A DNA stretch of 64,000 nucleotides, from assembly GCA_000697665.1 (NCBI GenBank), contig KL197713.1, positions 1,824,082 through 1,888,081 of the forward strand. The letters run 5' to 3'. This document shows positions 34,455 to 46,737 of the stretch, one piece after another. This DNA comes from Jaapia argillacea MUCL 33604. Taxonomy: Eukaryota; Basidiomycota; Agaricomycetes; Jaapiales; Jaapiaceae. Numbering within the stretch: position 1 is the stretch's first letter; each line of letters opens with the position of its first letter. The position numbers and the translations under genes are program-made. The notes under the pieces were generated by a model. The model ran no database searches. It saw only the letters and a program-made list of their open reading frames with translations, and had not been told where the DNA came from.

Positions 34455-34890
34455 TACTTGTGGGTCGAAAGGGTGTGGGAGTTGGATGTGTCCCACTGGT
34501 TGGCCGTTTCGGATTCATGTGGAGATTTGTAAAGTGGATGGCTTGGACGTCTAGTCGTTGTTTCTTGACTCTTATTTTGGGGTGGCGATGGGCTTGTTTT
34601 CATTGGCTCCGCCTTTGGGTCTTGTACGGGATATCTAGAATCTAGTGTAGATGTCGATATGCTTGTACTTGTGGATTTGTGTACTCTAAACTGTTCTTGT
34701 ATTCTTACATCCCTCATAATTGGAGGAGATTTGGCGTTTGACTACTACTGCATATAGCCTTGATGGCCTTTTAACCAGAGATGGCGATGATAATATCGTT
34801 GGGTGGCACTGGTGAAGGCAAAGTCCCAAGTAACATTGATTCGGAGGAAAGGTACCAGTCATGAAACAACAGAATGGAAGATCGATGATC

Positions 34891-35732
34891 TCAAGTCGGA
34901 CGTCGAGTTCTCGACTTTTTACGACCCTTCCTCACGGACCTCCAAAACAATGTCCATAAAGCAGAAACTAAACCAAAGGGAGGGAAGAGCCAACTCAGCC
35001 TCCACGTCCAGCCAATTTCCTTCTCGATACGTTTGAAAGTAGAATCAACTTGCTGTTCAAGTTCTCGTACAGAACCAGAGTTCTCGATGACGAGGTCTGC
35101 GTACTCTAGTTTGTCAGTGATGGGTAGTTGGGAGTTGAGTCGGGATGAGGCGTCTTGACGGGAAGAGTTGTCTCGTTTCATTAGACGCTGAAGTTGGATT
35201 TCTGCGGAGCTGATGAGGCGCAGTGAGTGAGTCGGGTGTGTATGAACAGATGCGCGCTGGTGAAAGAACTTACCAGTAAACGAGTACGACTTTGCCCACC
35301 CATTTGAATAACCCAGCTTCAATCAACAAAGGCACGTCCAGAACACATATTTTCTCCCCTCTCATCCAGTATTTAGCCACAGCCCATACCATCGCTTTCC
35401 TCACAGCAGGATGAACGATCGCATTCAACTTCAACCTCTTCTCGGCATCGTTGAACACAATCGCACCTAGTTTCGGTCGGTCGAGAGTCCCATCCTCGCG
35501 TAAGATGGAAGGACCAAAGACGGCGACGATTCGTTTGAGAGCGGGTGTACCAGGTTCGACTACCTCTCGTGCGAGGATGTCGGCGTCGACAATTGGGATT
35601 TGACATCGTTGGAGGATGGTGGATACTGTGGACTTTCCTGTTGCTATACCGCCTGTTAACCCGACAACTGTGGTATGTGTGTTAGAAATTGGAGGGAAAC
35701 TGAGGGATGTTTGGGGGTACGGTACCTAACAT
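34891..35732 (-). CDS. CAB5: Dephospho-CoA kinase
   Basis: This enzyme catalyses the last step of coenzyme A synthesis, phosphorylating the 3'-hydroxyl of dephospho-CoA with ATP. The start ATG at 35732 is followed after two codons by an intron, restoring MLVVGLTGGIATGKST with the P-loop GGIATGKST. Further landmarks are VDADILAREVVEPG (substrate-binding Asp), HPAVRKAMVWAV, CVLDVPLLIEAGL and, after a second intron, SAEIQLQRLMKRDNSSRQDA. The C-terminus carries a hydrophobic segment (LSWLFPPFGLVSALWTLFW) and a basic end, consistent with the membrane-associated fungal and animal DPCK form. Length is about 230 residues. The gene looks intact. Confidence 0.93.
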
Positions 35733-36738
35733 GATGGCTGTGGCTGTCGGCTGTTGGGCTTCTCCAAATTTGGCAGCATCATATTTGTTTGGGTTCCAGT
35801 CTTTCCATCCGCCAGCCTCCACGTCAACAACAGATCTAGTTACAGGGAGGAGACCTGTTCTTATTACTTGTCGCGACTGAATCACAGGACCATACTAGTG
35901 GTTGAACACGTCTCATGTGTTTTGAGCCTCAGTCACCTTCCACCAATGCATTCACCACCCATGCCATTTATGGTGAGACCCTTAATTCTCCAATCTTTTC
36001 GAGGAGTGGATCCTTGTAGCAGGTCCTAGTTAGTTTCTCGTAAGTAAGTAAGTTCTCAGAGTCGGTTGGCGGAGGGACCCACCATCCACCCTCCGTTTGC
36101 GACCTCTGCTTCTGGTATGTCAAAACTCCGCAGAACCGAACTATTCTATTAACCGATAAGCAGCATTTCTGTGAGTTCGAGGCGAGTAGAACCTGGCGAA
36201 GGACGAAGTTTAATGCCTTCGGTCGGTCCGTATACAGCGACCTTTCTATCGGGGCGCCATCCCATCGATACCGGCGGTCTTTATGTGAAATTTCTTCCTT
36301 CACCTCCTAGTTTCCTACCGGTGCAGGGGACAGAGCTACTCCATCTCGATGTTGAGAAGGCGATGATCGCTACCCAGCTCTAGCGACTAACATTCCAAGT
36401 CAGTGGCTTACAGCTTCACGTTGAATGCAGAACACGTTTCACTCGTGGTCAACGTTGTTCGGTTCAGACCTTGCTCCACAAAGTAAGCGCTCTTCTCGTC
36501 TCATCAGATGACACGAAACGCAGAGTTGACTTTGACACGGCGGCATTATCATAAGCAACGGGAAGCACGGTGTGCACTAAGTATACTTGTTGTCGTCGAA
36601 CGCGGGATGCCGTTTCAACAGGGTAGTCTCTACTTATCACCCCTCCATAAACTTCCGAGTGAAAAGGAAGGTCGCCGCAACTTCAGGGATCGACTGCAAG
36701 ACTGAACACTTCGAGTACACTTTTGTTTCTTGGGCTGA
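35733..36738. other. Intergenic region, no confident gene
   Basis: Lies between the dephospho-CoA kinase start and the DUF6534-type copy 3. Open frames are short and mutually inconsistent. Confidence 0.5.
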
Positions 36739-38650
36739 ATGATCCTCGATAACACCTTGGGCGCCGTGCTCCTTGGAATTCTGGTTGTCGCCATGTGAGC
36801 CCTTCCTCTCATCACATCGTCGTCGTGTTATTACCCATCCATCAAATTACAGGTTATATGGTGTAACATGTTTGCAAACATACATATACTATATGTACTA
36901 TCCAGAAGACCTGCGATTGCTGAAGGCCACTGTAGGGGTTCCAAGTTTCCTTGGGTCCCCGTTAAACACCCTTGATTCTAGGTGCTTATGATATGGATAG
37001 CGGAAACAATGCACATGGCGTTTTGCATCCAGTTCATTTATACGTATGTGATCCAGCATTTTGGAGATATACTCTATCTCGAAAGGATTGACTGGTAATG
37101 GTCCCATTTCCATCAAATGTGCGGTATGCTGAAATATGTTAACATGATTGAAGGACAGCTGGCGTGAGTTTTTAATTTCGTGGATTGCTTCATCTCTGTT
37201 GATCTGGGTTGTAGCTCACTGTCGTTACTGGGGTTCGTCCGAGTTTCTTTATCGGCTATGCAATTGTCTTATGGGTTGTTCCGAACCAGGCCTTGGTTGC
37301 TGCCCCAGTTCACAGGTCATCCCTTCTTCTTCTCCCACAAGCCATCCTTACATCTACTCTCAGCTACTATGTCAAGCGAGTTATGATCAGTTCGTCTTGT
37401 TTCCCCCTCTCGTTGCTTTCCTGGAGATTCTGATACCCGCTACCATTCAGTGAGCAACCGGAATCTCATATTATCTTCTGCCATCGTGTGTCGCCCGTGA
37501 ACGCGTGTCCATTTCGACAATTTCTTGACCATATTCCATCAGGCTGTTCTCGCTGTCTTGAAGTTCGGTATGCAATCTATCTTTTCCATATTTCAGGGTC
37601 GACGATCATCGTTCGTTAGGTTTCGGGATATGTACGCCACCTCCTCCTTCCTCTCTCCTTTTAATCTTACCAATTTTCTTTGTTGAAAGGGTCGGCCTAC
37701 CTCAGGTACCGCTATCTGATGGACACGTCGCATCTCATTCTCACCTCCATCTCTAGTTATCGGTATGACCACTGGAATGATTTCCGGTACGACAAATTGT
37801 GCAATGTCTGTGCCTTTCTTTCGCACTAGAGACGCTGCAGATATGCTAACCTTGGAACAGACTATAGTCACAATCGGGATATCCATTTCCGCTGCTGTTG
37901 ACTGCGTCGCTGCTGGGAGTCTTGTGTATTTCCTAGAGCGCGGCAGGACTGGGATTAACAGGTCAGTCGACTGACCATGTCGCCCGAGGAATGGACCTAA
38001 TGACGTTGGTTTACAGAGGGAGCGATAATCAAATCAATATGTTGGTGAGGTATTTCGTCAACACAGGCGTTGTCACCATGTAAGCACTTTCTATCATGGA
38101 TCCTCGAGGCTCGTCTCACCTAGAAGAGATAGGATCGTATCTGTTTCGGCCTTGATAACAGTGTGTGATTCTTCTCATCTCGGTATGCTTCGATGACCTA
38201 GCTCTTCAGTATCTGGCACTCCCTCGTAGTCTCATCTTTGCCGCCTTCATTGAAATTCAAATCAAATGTAAATTTCCCTACTTCTCGACGCGATGTAACG
38301 CTCATCGTATCTCCTTCCTTAGTCTATGCCAATTCTTTCCTTGCCATGTGGGTACTCTGCGGCCGAGTGTTCCCCCTACGACTCCACACTTACCCACCCA
38401 CGGCCACATGCCCAGTCTCAACGCACGGAAGCATATTCGTACGGCATTCGAAGAACACCCCACACTACCCACCATTCAGTTCCAATCTGTCGGAGTAAGA
38501 CCTGGGACCATGTTTCAGAACAATCCACCGCTCTCGCTCGTGGGTATCCTGCGTTTGATTCTCTTCTTCACACGTTTACATTGTTCGATCAGGAACGAAC
38601 AAACACTATTCGTGAATGGGAACCAATGGTTCATCTGTCACCGGACTTGA
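36739..38650 (+). CDS. DUF6534-type multi-pass membrane protein, copy 3
   Basis: Start ATG at 36739: MILDNTLGAVLLGILVVAM, then after an intron LYGVTCLQTYIYYMYYPEDL, the family N-terminal hallmark. It continues IWIAETMHMAFCIQFIYTYV. The later exons give VDCVAAGSLVYFLERGRTGI, then NMLVRYFVNTGVVT, IEIQIK joined to VYANSFLA, and LNARKHIRTAFEEHP, ending at 38650. About seven hydrophobic segments are expected. The middle exons (37100-37500), with a possible very small exon near 37155, could not be assigned uniquely. Function is unknown for the whole family. It differs much more from copies 1 and 2 than they do from each other. Confidence 0.72.
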
Positions 38651-38832
38651 CGGTGAGTGGATGGGGCGGGATATCAACTTGTTTGTCTCACGCTATTCCC
38701 AGCCATCAAGAGGACACGGTCGCAAGGAGGATGATGGTTCGGTCATGTGTAATTAACCATTGAATTCGTTTGTATCGTGTGTCTATTACGCGTCATCACA
38801 TCATGCGACAGTACCTCGACGTTTGGATGGCC

Positions 38833-40843
38833 TCAGAATTTTCCCCATAATCTGCGCAACACAAGGTATCTCACTGTCAACATCAAGGCGACACTAAACA
38901 TTATCATAGTCCCTGCGAGACAGCATCATGGTCAAGCAAATTGAAACGCTAATTCAATACTAGAACTCACCAGCATATATGCCAACGGCGGTGAAACCGT
39001 GCGTAGCTCCATTGATAGCACCAGAAATAGGAGGCCCTGCAAGCGCTCCAAATGCCTGGATGGTCATCGTCATACCCACCCTCCGACCTACGTCGCCCGT
39101 CTCGCCTAAGGCGAGAATCGGTGCTATGAGGAGTGAGACGTAGACACCAGAAGTCAACCTATCAAGGACACCGGTGAGCAGGATATGTTTATGGTCCAAA
39201 GAAAGAAACATACCCATAGATGATAGCCACGATAATGTAAGACGATTGACTGTGAGCAAATGGCCATACATAGGTCATGATGCCCGCAACCATCGTGAAA
39301 GGTACCATGATGTTAATGCCGCCTAAAGTGATGTGTTCAACAGGCAATAAAAAGAGGAGTCGTTGGAGGAGGACACCCACCAACCCGGTCAGCAAGGAAT
39401 CCACCTAGTAATCTTCCTAAAGCTGAGCTAGCGTTGGCAATAGAAACAAGATATGGAGCGAAATCAGGTGAGATCCCAACTGAAACGGCACTGATGTCGA
39501 TATAGGTCAGGACTGGGGATCAGAAAAAAGTGAGCAGAATCCGGGGAGTTGAAAACGGTGGATAACTGACCAGTATAGAGGCCAAGGAATGCAACAAAGC
39601 ACGTGAAGACATATATCGTGAATGGAGCTGACTTGAATGCTTTCCAGTTGAATAGTCCACCAGAAATATTGACTGGTGGTAGTCGACGACGGAGACACTG
39701 TGATTCAATGTTCGATCAAGGGGCAACTCTGGGGAGAAAGTGAATGGGACGCACCATATTAGCGATACCTATTGTGAAAAAAAGGATAAACCCGATTACG
39801 CGTATCGTCCAGGGGAACCTAGCTGATATGTTGGAAAATATTGAGTAGATGTAGAGAGAGCGACATACCCGATTTTGCCAACGAGATTGCGAAAGACGAT
39901 GGGAAATACCGTTCCGCCTATTGAAGACCCTACCGCAGTTATCCCCAGTGCAGTTTGTCTCCGTTTTTTGAACCAGTGAGCGATGATTCCCTGGGTTGGG
40001 CCAAACATCGCCCCAGACGCCAACTACACAAAATTCAGGTTTCCAACGCATGAGGTGTATCTGGGAGGAACACGTACACCAAGGGCAATCCCCTGACATA
40101 GAAGAAACTGCCAATACTCTTTGCACTCCGCAATGAGAAACGTGGCCGCCAAGTGAATGAGACTGGCGACAAGCAGTGGTATGCGGAAGTAACCAAGGTC
40201 GAAGAGACGACCTGATACTAATCCTGGGAGGAAAACCAAGGAATACTAAAACGGAAGAAATTGGGCAGATGTCCAATTCATTGGGTGGGTTCACGAACCT
40301 GGATAGACCCAATCCAAGCGCTGATGATATTAATGAGAACTGGGTTGGAGGTTAAGCAAAACAAGACTTACATAGCTGATGGAGATGTCCCTGGAAGCAG
40401 TGTTTGTTCGTAATATGCTTGGAATGTCTGGCCAGAGGGTAAGAACGGCTACCTTCCAAGGCAAGTCGATCGTACGCACCCCCCATGCGTTTATAAATCC
40501 AAACCTGATTAACAGATCCATATATCAGCAATGGCTAAACGACCGTCATAAAGAGGTGCCATACAACTTGCTCACGTTGAGAAATTCATGGTCAGGGACT
40601 GCCCAAACCCATCAATCAGGTTTGCCCAAACAGTGTCGCAAACGATCAACTCACCCCCAACACAATCAACCAAGCCTTTGTTCCACCATCTGGGGGCTCA
40701 TCGTCTGTCCGCATGATCGTAATAGGCGATTGAATGCCTTCCTTCTCTTTCGCCAAGTAGTCGACGACCTGAACATTTTGCACTGTCAACTCATCGGCGT
40801 CGCGATCGTCCACGCGAGGTTCATCGGAAGTTTTGGACTCCAT
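38833..40843 (-). CDS. MFS transporter, monocarboxylate-porter (MCT) type
   Basis: Major facilitator carriers of this fungal group include riboflavin and carboxylate transporters of the plasma membrane. The cytoplasmic N-terminus (MESKTSDEPRVDDRDADEL) precedes PPDGGTKAWLIVLG, the D-G-G-x-x-A-W signature that marks the MCT family. Further exons give FINAWGVFQAYYEQTLLPG, SWIGSIQYSLVFLPGLVSGR, FGPTQGIIAHWFKKRRQTAL (the loop 4-5 motif), GITAVGSSIGGTVFPIVFRN, SSALGRLLGGFLADRVG and GETGDVGRRVGMTMTIQAFG. The last exon ends RYLVLRRLWGKF at 38833. About nine introns and twelve membrane segments are visible, around 440 residues. All frames join, so the gene appears functional. The substrate is unknown. 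Confidence 0.9.
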
Positions 40844-42441
40844 CTATGCTCATGGAGCTCAGAACGTCGACGCCGAGCTGAGGATTCGGAGGGGATTTAG
40901 GAAGGAGTCATCGAAAAAGTTGAGGCATTTCTATTTCACCAGAATAACGACGGCAAGAGTCGGTCTTCATCGGCAGGCAAATCTGGTTCTTGCCCGCCGG
41001 CGACTCCAGCGGCCGCGGTGTTCATGTGCATCACGAGGATATTTATACGATGAACCGGAAACAACATTCCTGAAGCGAGCAAAGCTTGTGGCGGGCATGA
41101 GGTGCAGGGATACTAGGAAGTGGTGCATTAAGACAGGAGAGTCGCAGAATAGTACGTTCATTGAGGTAACTAGCCCATTAGAAGGGACGGTCGCAATGTA
41201 TTAAGATTTTAGGAAGCAGAAGCAAAATTGCGGAAGGGTGGAGATTGCACTCTTCGCGAGGCCGATCTTCCTGATATACCTTTGGCACTTGTTCCGAATA
41301 CTCACCGGGTCACATATGCCCCCAACTTTCCCATTGGACACTGCTCACCCGGACCCTTCCTTCCTGATACCTCTCCCACAGACCTTAGCCACCAATTACC
41401 CCAGGCATTGCTCACTACGCGACGGGGAATCAGTTCGCGACCGAGCCTGGCGGGATCAGGGGTTTCCCCTCATCGAACGTTTGACTGGGTGGGACAAACT
41501 GAACCTGTCAGATTGTTGGTGCAAGGAGACGCAAACAAACACACGGAACGTCGCCAAGCGTGGAGATGCCGTAGACCAATCGATACGATGCAGTCAGCAT
41601 ATGGTGCCGATATCACGATGTGGACAATCATACCTCTTGCTGGGAATAACGAGTTGGAGAATGGTTCGGGAGTGCACTATATTGTGAGCAAAGTATGTCA
41701 GCATAGGAAGTTCATCGCCTTCGACGCGAGGCGTCCGCCCTAGGAGACAAAACCTGAGCTTTCATGAACGGTTGAACATTCAAAAGGACCGGAGAAGAAG
41801 ATCCCAAGGACTCGGGGGAGACGATGTGATAGGGCATATGGTTCCATTTCTCAGGAACCTACGATGGAGTGTTCCGCCGAAGGCGTAGTCCTGTGGACCA
41901 AGGGATTGTACTCAGGAGAGGGAATCCGAGGACTGTCCATGGTTCGTCAACTTCAGGCTGAACTTGATGAGATCGCCGATAAACAAGGCGAACAGGTCAC
42001 CGTTAGGTGGAGAGTGCCAATGCATGCGAATAATCATCCAACGAGCCATCAACGCATCAATGTATGTCAGAAAGTAAAACTACAAGAGTGGTCTCGTTGA
42101 TACACCCACATAGATGAAGATCCCCCTATAACTCCTTCGATTTACGCCCCGCCGAGCCTGCTCGAGATTGGGTTCTGGGTGATGCCGTCCTACTAATATA
42201 CAACCCCTCCTCACTCCATCATGATCATCTTCACCCAGTGATTTACTCAGTGCTCCAGATCGTTCCTCGTAGATCATCAGGGGTGACAAAGCTAACGTTT
42301 GAGCTAGGCGGACCTATAACCGAAAACGTTAGGTCGACTGTTGCAACGGACGGTCGACTGATCTGATGCAAGGCGCCTCAGTCATTGTACTCGGGGGAGG
42401 AATCGAGGAAAGAAGACTCACTGGATTAATTGTAGCACCCT
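40844..42441. other. Intergenic region with anonymous open frames
   Basis: A plus-strand frame at 41228-41743 (about 170 codons) overlaps a second at 41238-41687, and another lies at 41864-42100. None has a recognisable motif or a convincing intron pattern. The left part is the promoter of the MCT gene. Confidence 0.35.
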
Positions 42442-44507
42442 CTAGGACCAATTGTTGTTGCTGCAGTGAAATATATTAAGCAGGGCATATCGTGTCAAGT
42501 CCAGCTTCCTTACGGTGAGAAGGTTTACTTGGTTCGGAGACAACAAGATAAACGAGTGAGCTGGAGGGGATGTATCGGGCTTGAACACTTTCCCAACACG
42601 TTGGCGGGCATTGAGACTATACCCATCGAATATCTCGTCAGTGACAGGAGACGGCGACAATTTCAAGGCTGTCAGACTGACGAGGCAAGTGTGGAGCCCC
42701 CGTAGACTTTTTGTCGTCAAAGTCGCTTAAGTATCATCGATATCCGGTGTGAATGAATAACATACATCTGGTTTGAATTTCAATTAGGAGGGTGAATAGA
42801 ATATTGTTGGGGAGTGCGTAGTACTGCGTGCAAAGGAATCGTAGTTGAGCAATGAGCATTGATAATGGGTCAACGTGAGGCAAGGTACCGTTACGGCGAT
42901 GAGAAGGGACATGACGCTGTTTCACATCAGCTAGGATTTCAACGGACAGGCACCAGCGATTGTGACTCACAACAACAGTGCACCCGTGTTGACGAAATAA
43001 GCGACCAACCACTTAACCAATGTGTCTGAGCTAAAACCCCAACATACATTTCTTGAGTCTCCAACCAAGATTCGGCCGCGTGGGACGGGGAGAAATAGAC
43101 AAGGAGAACAGACGAACTTTGTGAAACCCGACCTCATACTCCATAGGTAATAAATCGTTGACCCTGCACAAAGGGAATCAACGACCACGGCGCAAGCTAC
43201 GCTGACAGAGAGGACGATCTATTAATTGAATTATCAAAGGTCAGTTGTGAGAACTATGAGGCAGGAATATGTAGTGGATAACAAACCTTCCAAGAAATGC
43301 CCTCGAAGTCGGCGTATCCCTGAACTCCGGAACTGTAAGAACACCGAAGTGGTCAGCGGGTAGATCTCTGGCATGTGCAGCAGAAAGACTGACATCTTCA
43401 CGACGATAACTAGGGGAGCATCTGTCTTAGTTTGATGATCAACCAAGATGAGGGGAAGGTGCGTACCAATCCCAGAGCCTTGTGGCATCACAACCAGTGA
43501 GCGTCAAGAAGGCAAAGGAATGAATTGCATGCGAGCCTCACCGAAGAAGAGAAGAGCGAACGTGACCTAAAAGCCAAATGTCAATCCGGAATACGAGGAA
43601 CAGACGCCACAAGTGTCATGAAGCTTACTTACCATCGTGGCCGTAAGAAGTCTGTTATACTTGCTGACTGTCGAATGGGGCGATCAGTGAGGGATGATAG
43701 ACGGATTAGGAAGAACGAACGGGTCCACGAGCGTCGAATGTTATAGCTTCACGAGTACAAGTCAGAATCTACCGAGGAATGAACGAGAAGTGGGGGTGGG
43801 TGCGATTACGAACATTTGTGCCATTGCTATAATCACAATCTAACGGACAGCATTAATAACAATAAAGTTGGAGTGCCATCCTTTAAACATACGTTGGAAA
43901 GATATGCAGCCTGGACGAGAGAACGACGAGAGGTCATAAACTCTGGTCACATAAACATCGGTGAGCTAAGGTGACGAACCCCAAATGTACTAGAAAATCA
44001 ACTTCAGAATTGAGACGAGGTGGATCTCAAAGTTTATTCAACACACGAAGGAAGGGTTCCAAAAATCGCAGCATCCCCAAAATGAACGATCAGATAGGTG
44101 TAGAGATACTGGAAGTAGAGTGCCGTATGGAGGGTCTCGCAAAGGAATATTGACGCAACCTTTCGGATAGTATTAGACAAAGGCAAGACAAATTCGAGAT
44201 GAGTGGAGTACCAGTAGTTTATTACGGCGTGTATCTTCGGGGTAGGTCGCAAAATAGACACAAATTTGTGTAAGGATCGTGCCATAGAAACTAAAGAGGA
44301 GTTAGTTATCAGATCGAAGCGCGAGGTATGGCAACATACACTGTTGTGACGAATAATCCGATGAAGAGTGGTCCTTGAATGGCAGACATTGCAGACGAGA
44401 AAGGGAATGGAGGAGACAATCGGGGGGCAATTGGTCACACTAAATACCATGGTTGGCAAGAACAGAACGAGTTCTGGTTTCAGGTCAACATGTAGAAGGG
44501 CGTCCAT
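42442..44507 (-). CDS. DUF6534-type multi-pass membrane protein, copy 4
   Basis: Start ATG at 44507 (MDALLHVDLKPELVLFLPTM), then GPLFIGLFVTT and FYGTILTQICVYFATYPEDT in short exons, then VASIFLCETLHTALYFQYLY and TYLIVHFGDA. The hallmark later exon reads VVDSLCAGSTIYYLWSMRSG, followed by SDTLVKWLVAYFVNTGALLL, ALPNNILFTLLIEIQTR and, after two short introns, LASLNARQRVGKVFKPDTSP. The tail ends at 42442. Two canonical introns rescue an apparent stop near 42700. The exon order matches copies 1-3. Function unknown; multi-pass membrane location is inferred from the hydrophobic segments. Confidence 0.75.
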
Positions 44508-44964
44508 AATAGCATCCCAATCTAGTAGTGGTCACGAATTTGGAGTTGACTCTGCGACGATAGGTAGAGCAGCGCCACAGACGAGAATACCCTTTGCCAG
44601 ATCATAGGAATAGAGCGGTGCATTTGCCGCACGGCAATGATTCATCAAGACTCCCTATCATCCGAGTCGGAAAACGTCAACCACAGTGAGGCGATGTTAT
44701 GCGAATGAAGTTTCATTGGTACAATGGCCAAGTAGGAAACAAGTGGCGAAGTTTGTCCATGACAGAGACTCGGACCCTGGTGATGTGGCTGGCCGGACCG
44801 TGATAGTGGTCAGGCTTCGTCGCAACCGACATGATTCATTCACCTCCGTTCAGTCAGGACCCAGCGCTTCACATTCGGGGGTAGGATTCACCATACCGCC
44901 AATATGGATGGGGTGACAGTTGTCGGTGAATGCGACAGTAATCCTGTGCATTTTGCCGCAAATC
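44508..44964. other. Divergent promoter region between DUF6534 copy 4 and the F-box-like gene
   Basis: 457 bases between two divergently transcribed genes. No other feature is visible. The frame upstream of 44965 stays open to 44920 but has no ATG, so an upstream exon is possible. Confidence 0.45.
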
Positions 44965-46446
44965 ATGTCTCCCAAAGCTCACACCCTGGACCACAGCGCT
45001 CAGTGGACGAAGCTTGTGTCGATTCCAAGTCGAGGTGTGCCAGCTCGAAGGACTCCGACGCAAATTTGGATTTGGGTGGAACAGGTGCGTTCGCTGAACC
45101 AAACCGTATACAGCTCACTCATCGCTCTACGTCAATTATCTCACTCAGATGCCAAGTCAAGCCCTTCCCCGTCCCCGGGATTGCTTCGTTTGCCCTGCGA
45201 AATCATCGAAGACATATCGCATTGGGTATATTGCAATGGATTCGACTCCGACTGGGCCACAATGGTAGAGATCTACATCACAGGCGGTTTTACAGATTTC
45301 GCCTTTTCACGCAACGCCCTCAGCGCCTTCTCCCAGGTCTGCTGGCATGTGAGGGCTCCTGTTGAGGGTATCCTCTACAAGTTGCCTCACCTCTACGCCG
45401 CCTCCTCTGCTTATCCAGGCAGGAATTTTGCTACACAGGCAGGAAATCTTCACCTTCTCTTGAGGACCCTCGAGCAAAGACCAGAGTTATGTCAACTCGT
45501 CCGTGGTCTCTTCCTCGATTGGTTCCCATTACTCGCTTTCTCTGCGCCTGTAATCAAAGGAATCGAACAAGAGACACTGCGATTATTCGAGCTGTGTCCT
45601 CGCTTGGAGAAACTCGCGATGCAAGACGTTCCGACGCACCTCCTCGGACGTCCCTTCCATCCTGCCATATCTTCATTAGCACTACGCTCCCTGGACACTC
45701 TCGAGTCACTGGAAGGCTTCACCCATCTCACCCACCTCTTCATCGCGAATGTTCCCGCATCTCCCGCTCTCGCTACCCCCTTCCCTCCATTGACGACTTT
45801 GAAGCTCCTTGGGAAGGGCAGCGCCCTCTTCGCCCAAGCTTTGGCGCTTTGCGGGGAGACTGTCCTCGAATTATCCATCACCTCTACCTCCACGTTGGAC
45901 GATGACAACGAGCCTGTAGCTCTTTATGCGATGTCAGGTTCCAACCTGTATACTATTCGCCTGGAAGGCTTGGAAATGCTGAGATTTGGCCAGAGTCCAC
46001 AAGCCGTCCTTCTTCGCAGTTTGACCAACTTGCAAATTTTGCACGTGTCAGATCATCTCCTCCCCTCCCGAGACGCGTTTTCAAAGCTGCCCGCTTCCCT
46101 ACGTTGCTTGACCGTCTCCATCCCGGACAAGGGAGCACATCGTATCCAATTGCTGGCAAATGCTTTGTCTCATTGCATCGATAAGGCCACCCGCGTCCCC
46201 ACACATGTCGAAATCTTTGACGACTTTGGAGTCTGGCGAACGAGGAGTAATCCACGTCTGGAACCTCTCATGGATGTTTGTGGACGACTTGGTGTTATTG
46301 TAACATTCCATCCCAAGAGTGAAATATGGCAATACGAAGCTTACTTTGCCATATATTGTGAGCAAAATTTCCTCCCATGTTTCTCATCGTTGACAATGGG
46401 GTTTAGGGAAATAATACGATTGTTTTCTACCCTGTCCTACATCTAG
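44965..46446 (+). CDS. F-box-like/LRR-type protein
   Basis: Long intronless frame of 493 residues from the first ATG at 44965 (MSPKAHTLDHSAQWTK). An F-box-like segment LLRLPCEIIEDISHWVYCNG lies at about residues 72-91, followed by SQVCWHVRAPVEGILYKLPH. The remainder has irregular Leu-rich repeats such as LALRSLDTLESLEGFTHLTH, LTTLKLLGKGSALFAQALA and LEMLRFGQSPQAVLLRSLT. This is the usual mushroom F-box architecture; such families are large and fast-evolving. If functional it would recruit an unknown substrate to an SCF ubiquitin ligase. The F-box match is weak, so the family name is provisional, but coding status is clear from length and composition. Confidence 0.75.
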   Translation: MSPKAHTLDHSAQWTKLVSIPSRGVPARRTPTQIWIWVEQVRSLNQTVYSSLIALRQLSHSDAKSSPSPSPGLLRLPCEIIEDISHWVYCNGFDSDWATMVEIYITGGFTDFAFSRNALSAFSQVCWHVRAPVEGILYKLPHLYAASSAYPGRNFATQAGNLHLLLRTLEQRPELCQLVRGLFLDWFPLLAFSAPVIKGIEQETLRLFELCPRLEKLAMQDVPTHLLGRPFHPAISSLALRSLDTLESLEGFTHLTHLFIANVPASPALATPFPPLTTLKLLGKGSALFAQALALCGETVLELSITSTSTLDDDNEPVALYAMSGSNLYTIRLEGLEMLRFGQSPQAVLLRSLTNLQILHVSDHLLPSRDAFSKLPASLRCLTVSIPDKGAHRIQLLANALSHCIDKATRVPTHVEIFDDFGVWRTRSNPRLEPLMDVCGRLGVIVTFHPKSEIWQYEAYFAIYCEQNFLPCFSSLTMGFREIIRLFSTLSYI

Positions 46447-46737
46447 GGGTATTTCGCTTGGTTGTTAAGGATCTCAGGTAGGCTCGTCAATATTCAATGC
46501 TCGTATCTCATAGTCATGCATACTAAGAAACCGTTTCTTCAGATATTATTGTGCCTACCGAATCACTAGCCATCATCGTTCACTAAAGGGACTGACAGGA
46601 TGCGAGTATGAATGTTCTGGAGAGATGGATACGTATTCAAAGAACCGATGGTTGAAGGAATGAGGAACATACGGGAGGACTTCCCACAACTGAGGAAATC
46701 ACCAAGCGCACAACAACAATAACAATATACTCGCAAC

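Noticed and set aside
42690-42730. Apparent stop in DUF6534-type copy 4
   Set aside because: Two short canonical introns remove it and restore the family tail with LASLNARQRV.
44920-44964. Extra 15 residues at the start of the F-box-like protein
   Set aside because: The upstream start would be TTG. The first ATG in frame is at 44965, so the CDS begins there unless an upstream exon exists.
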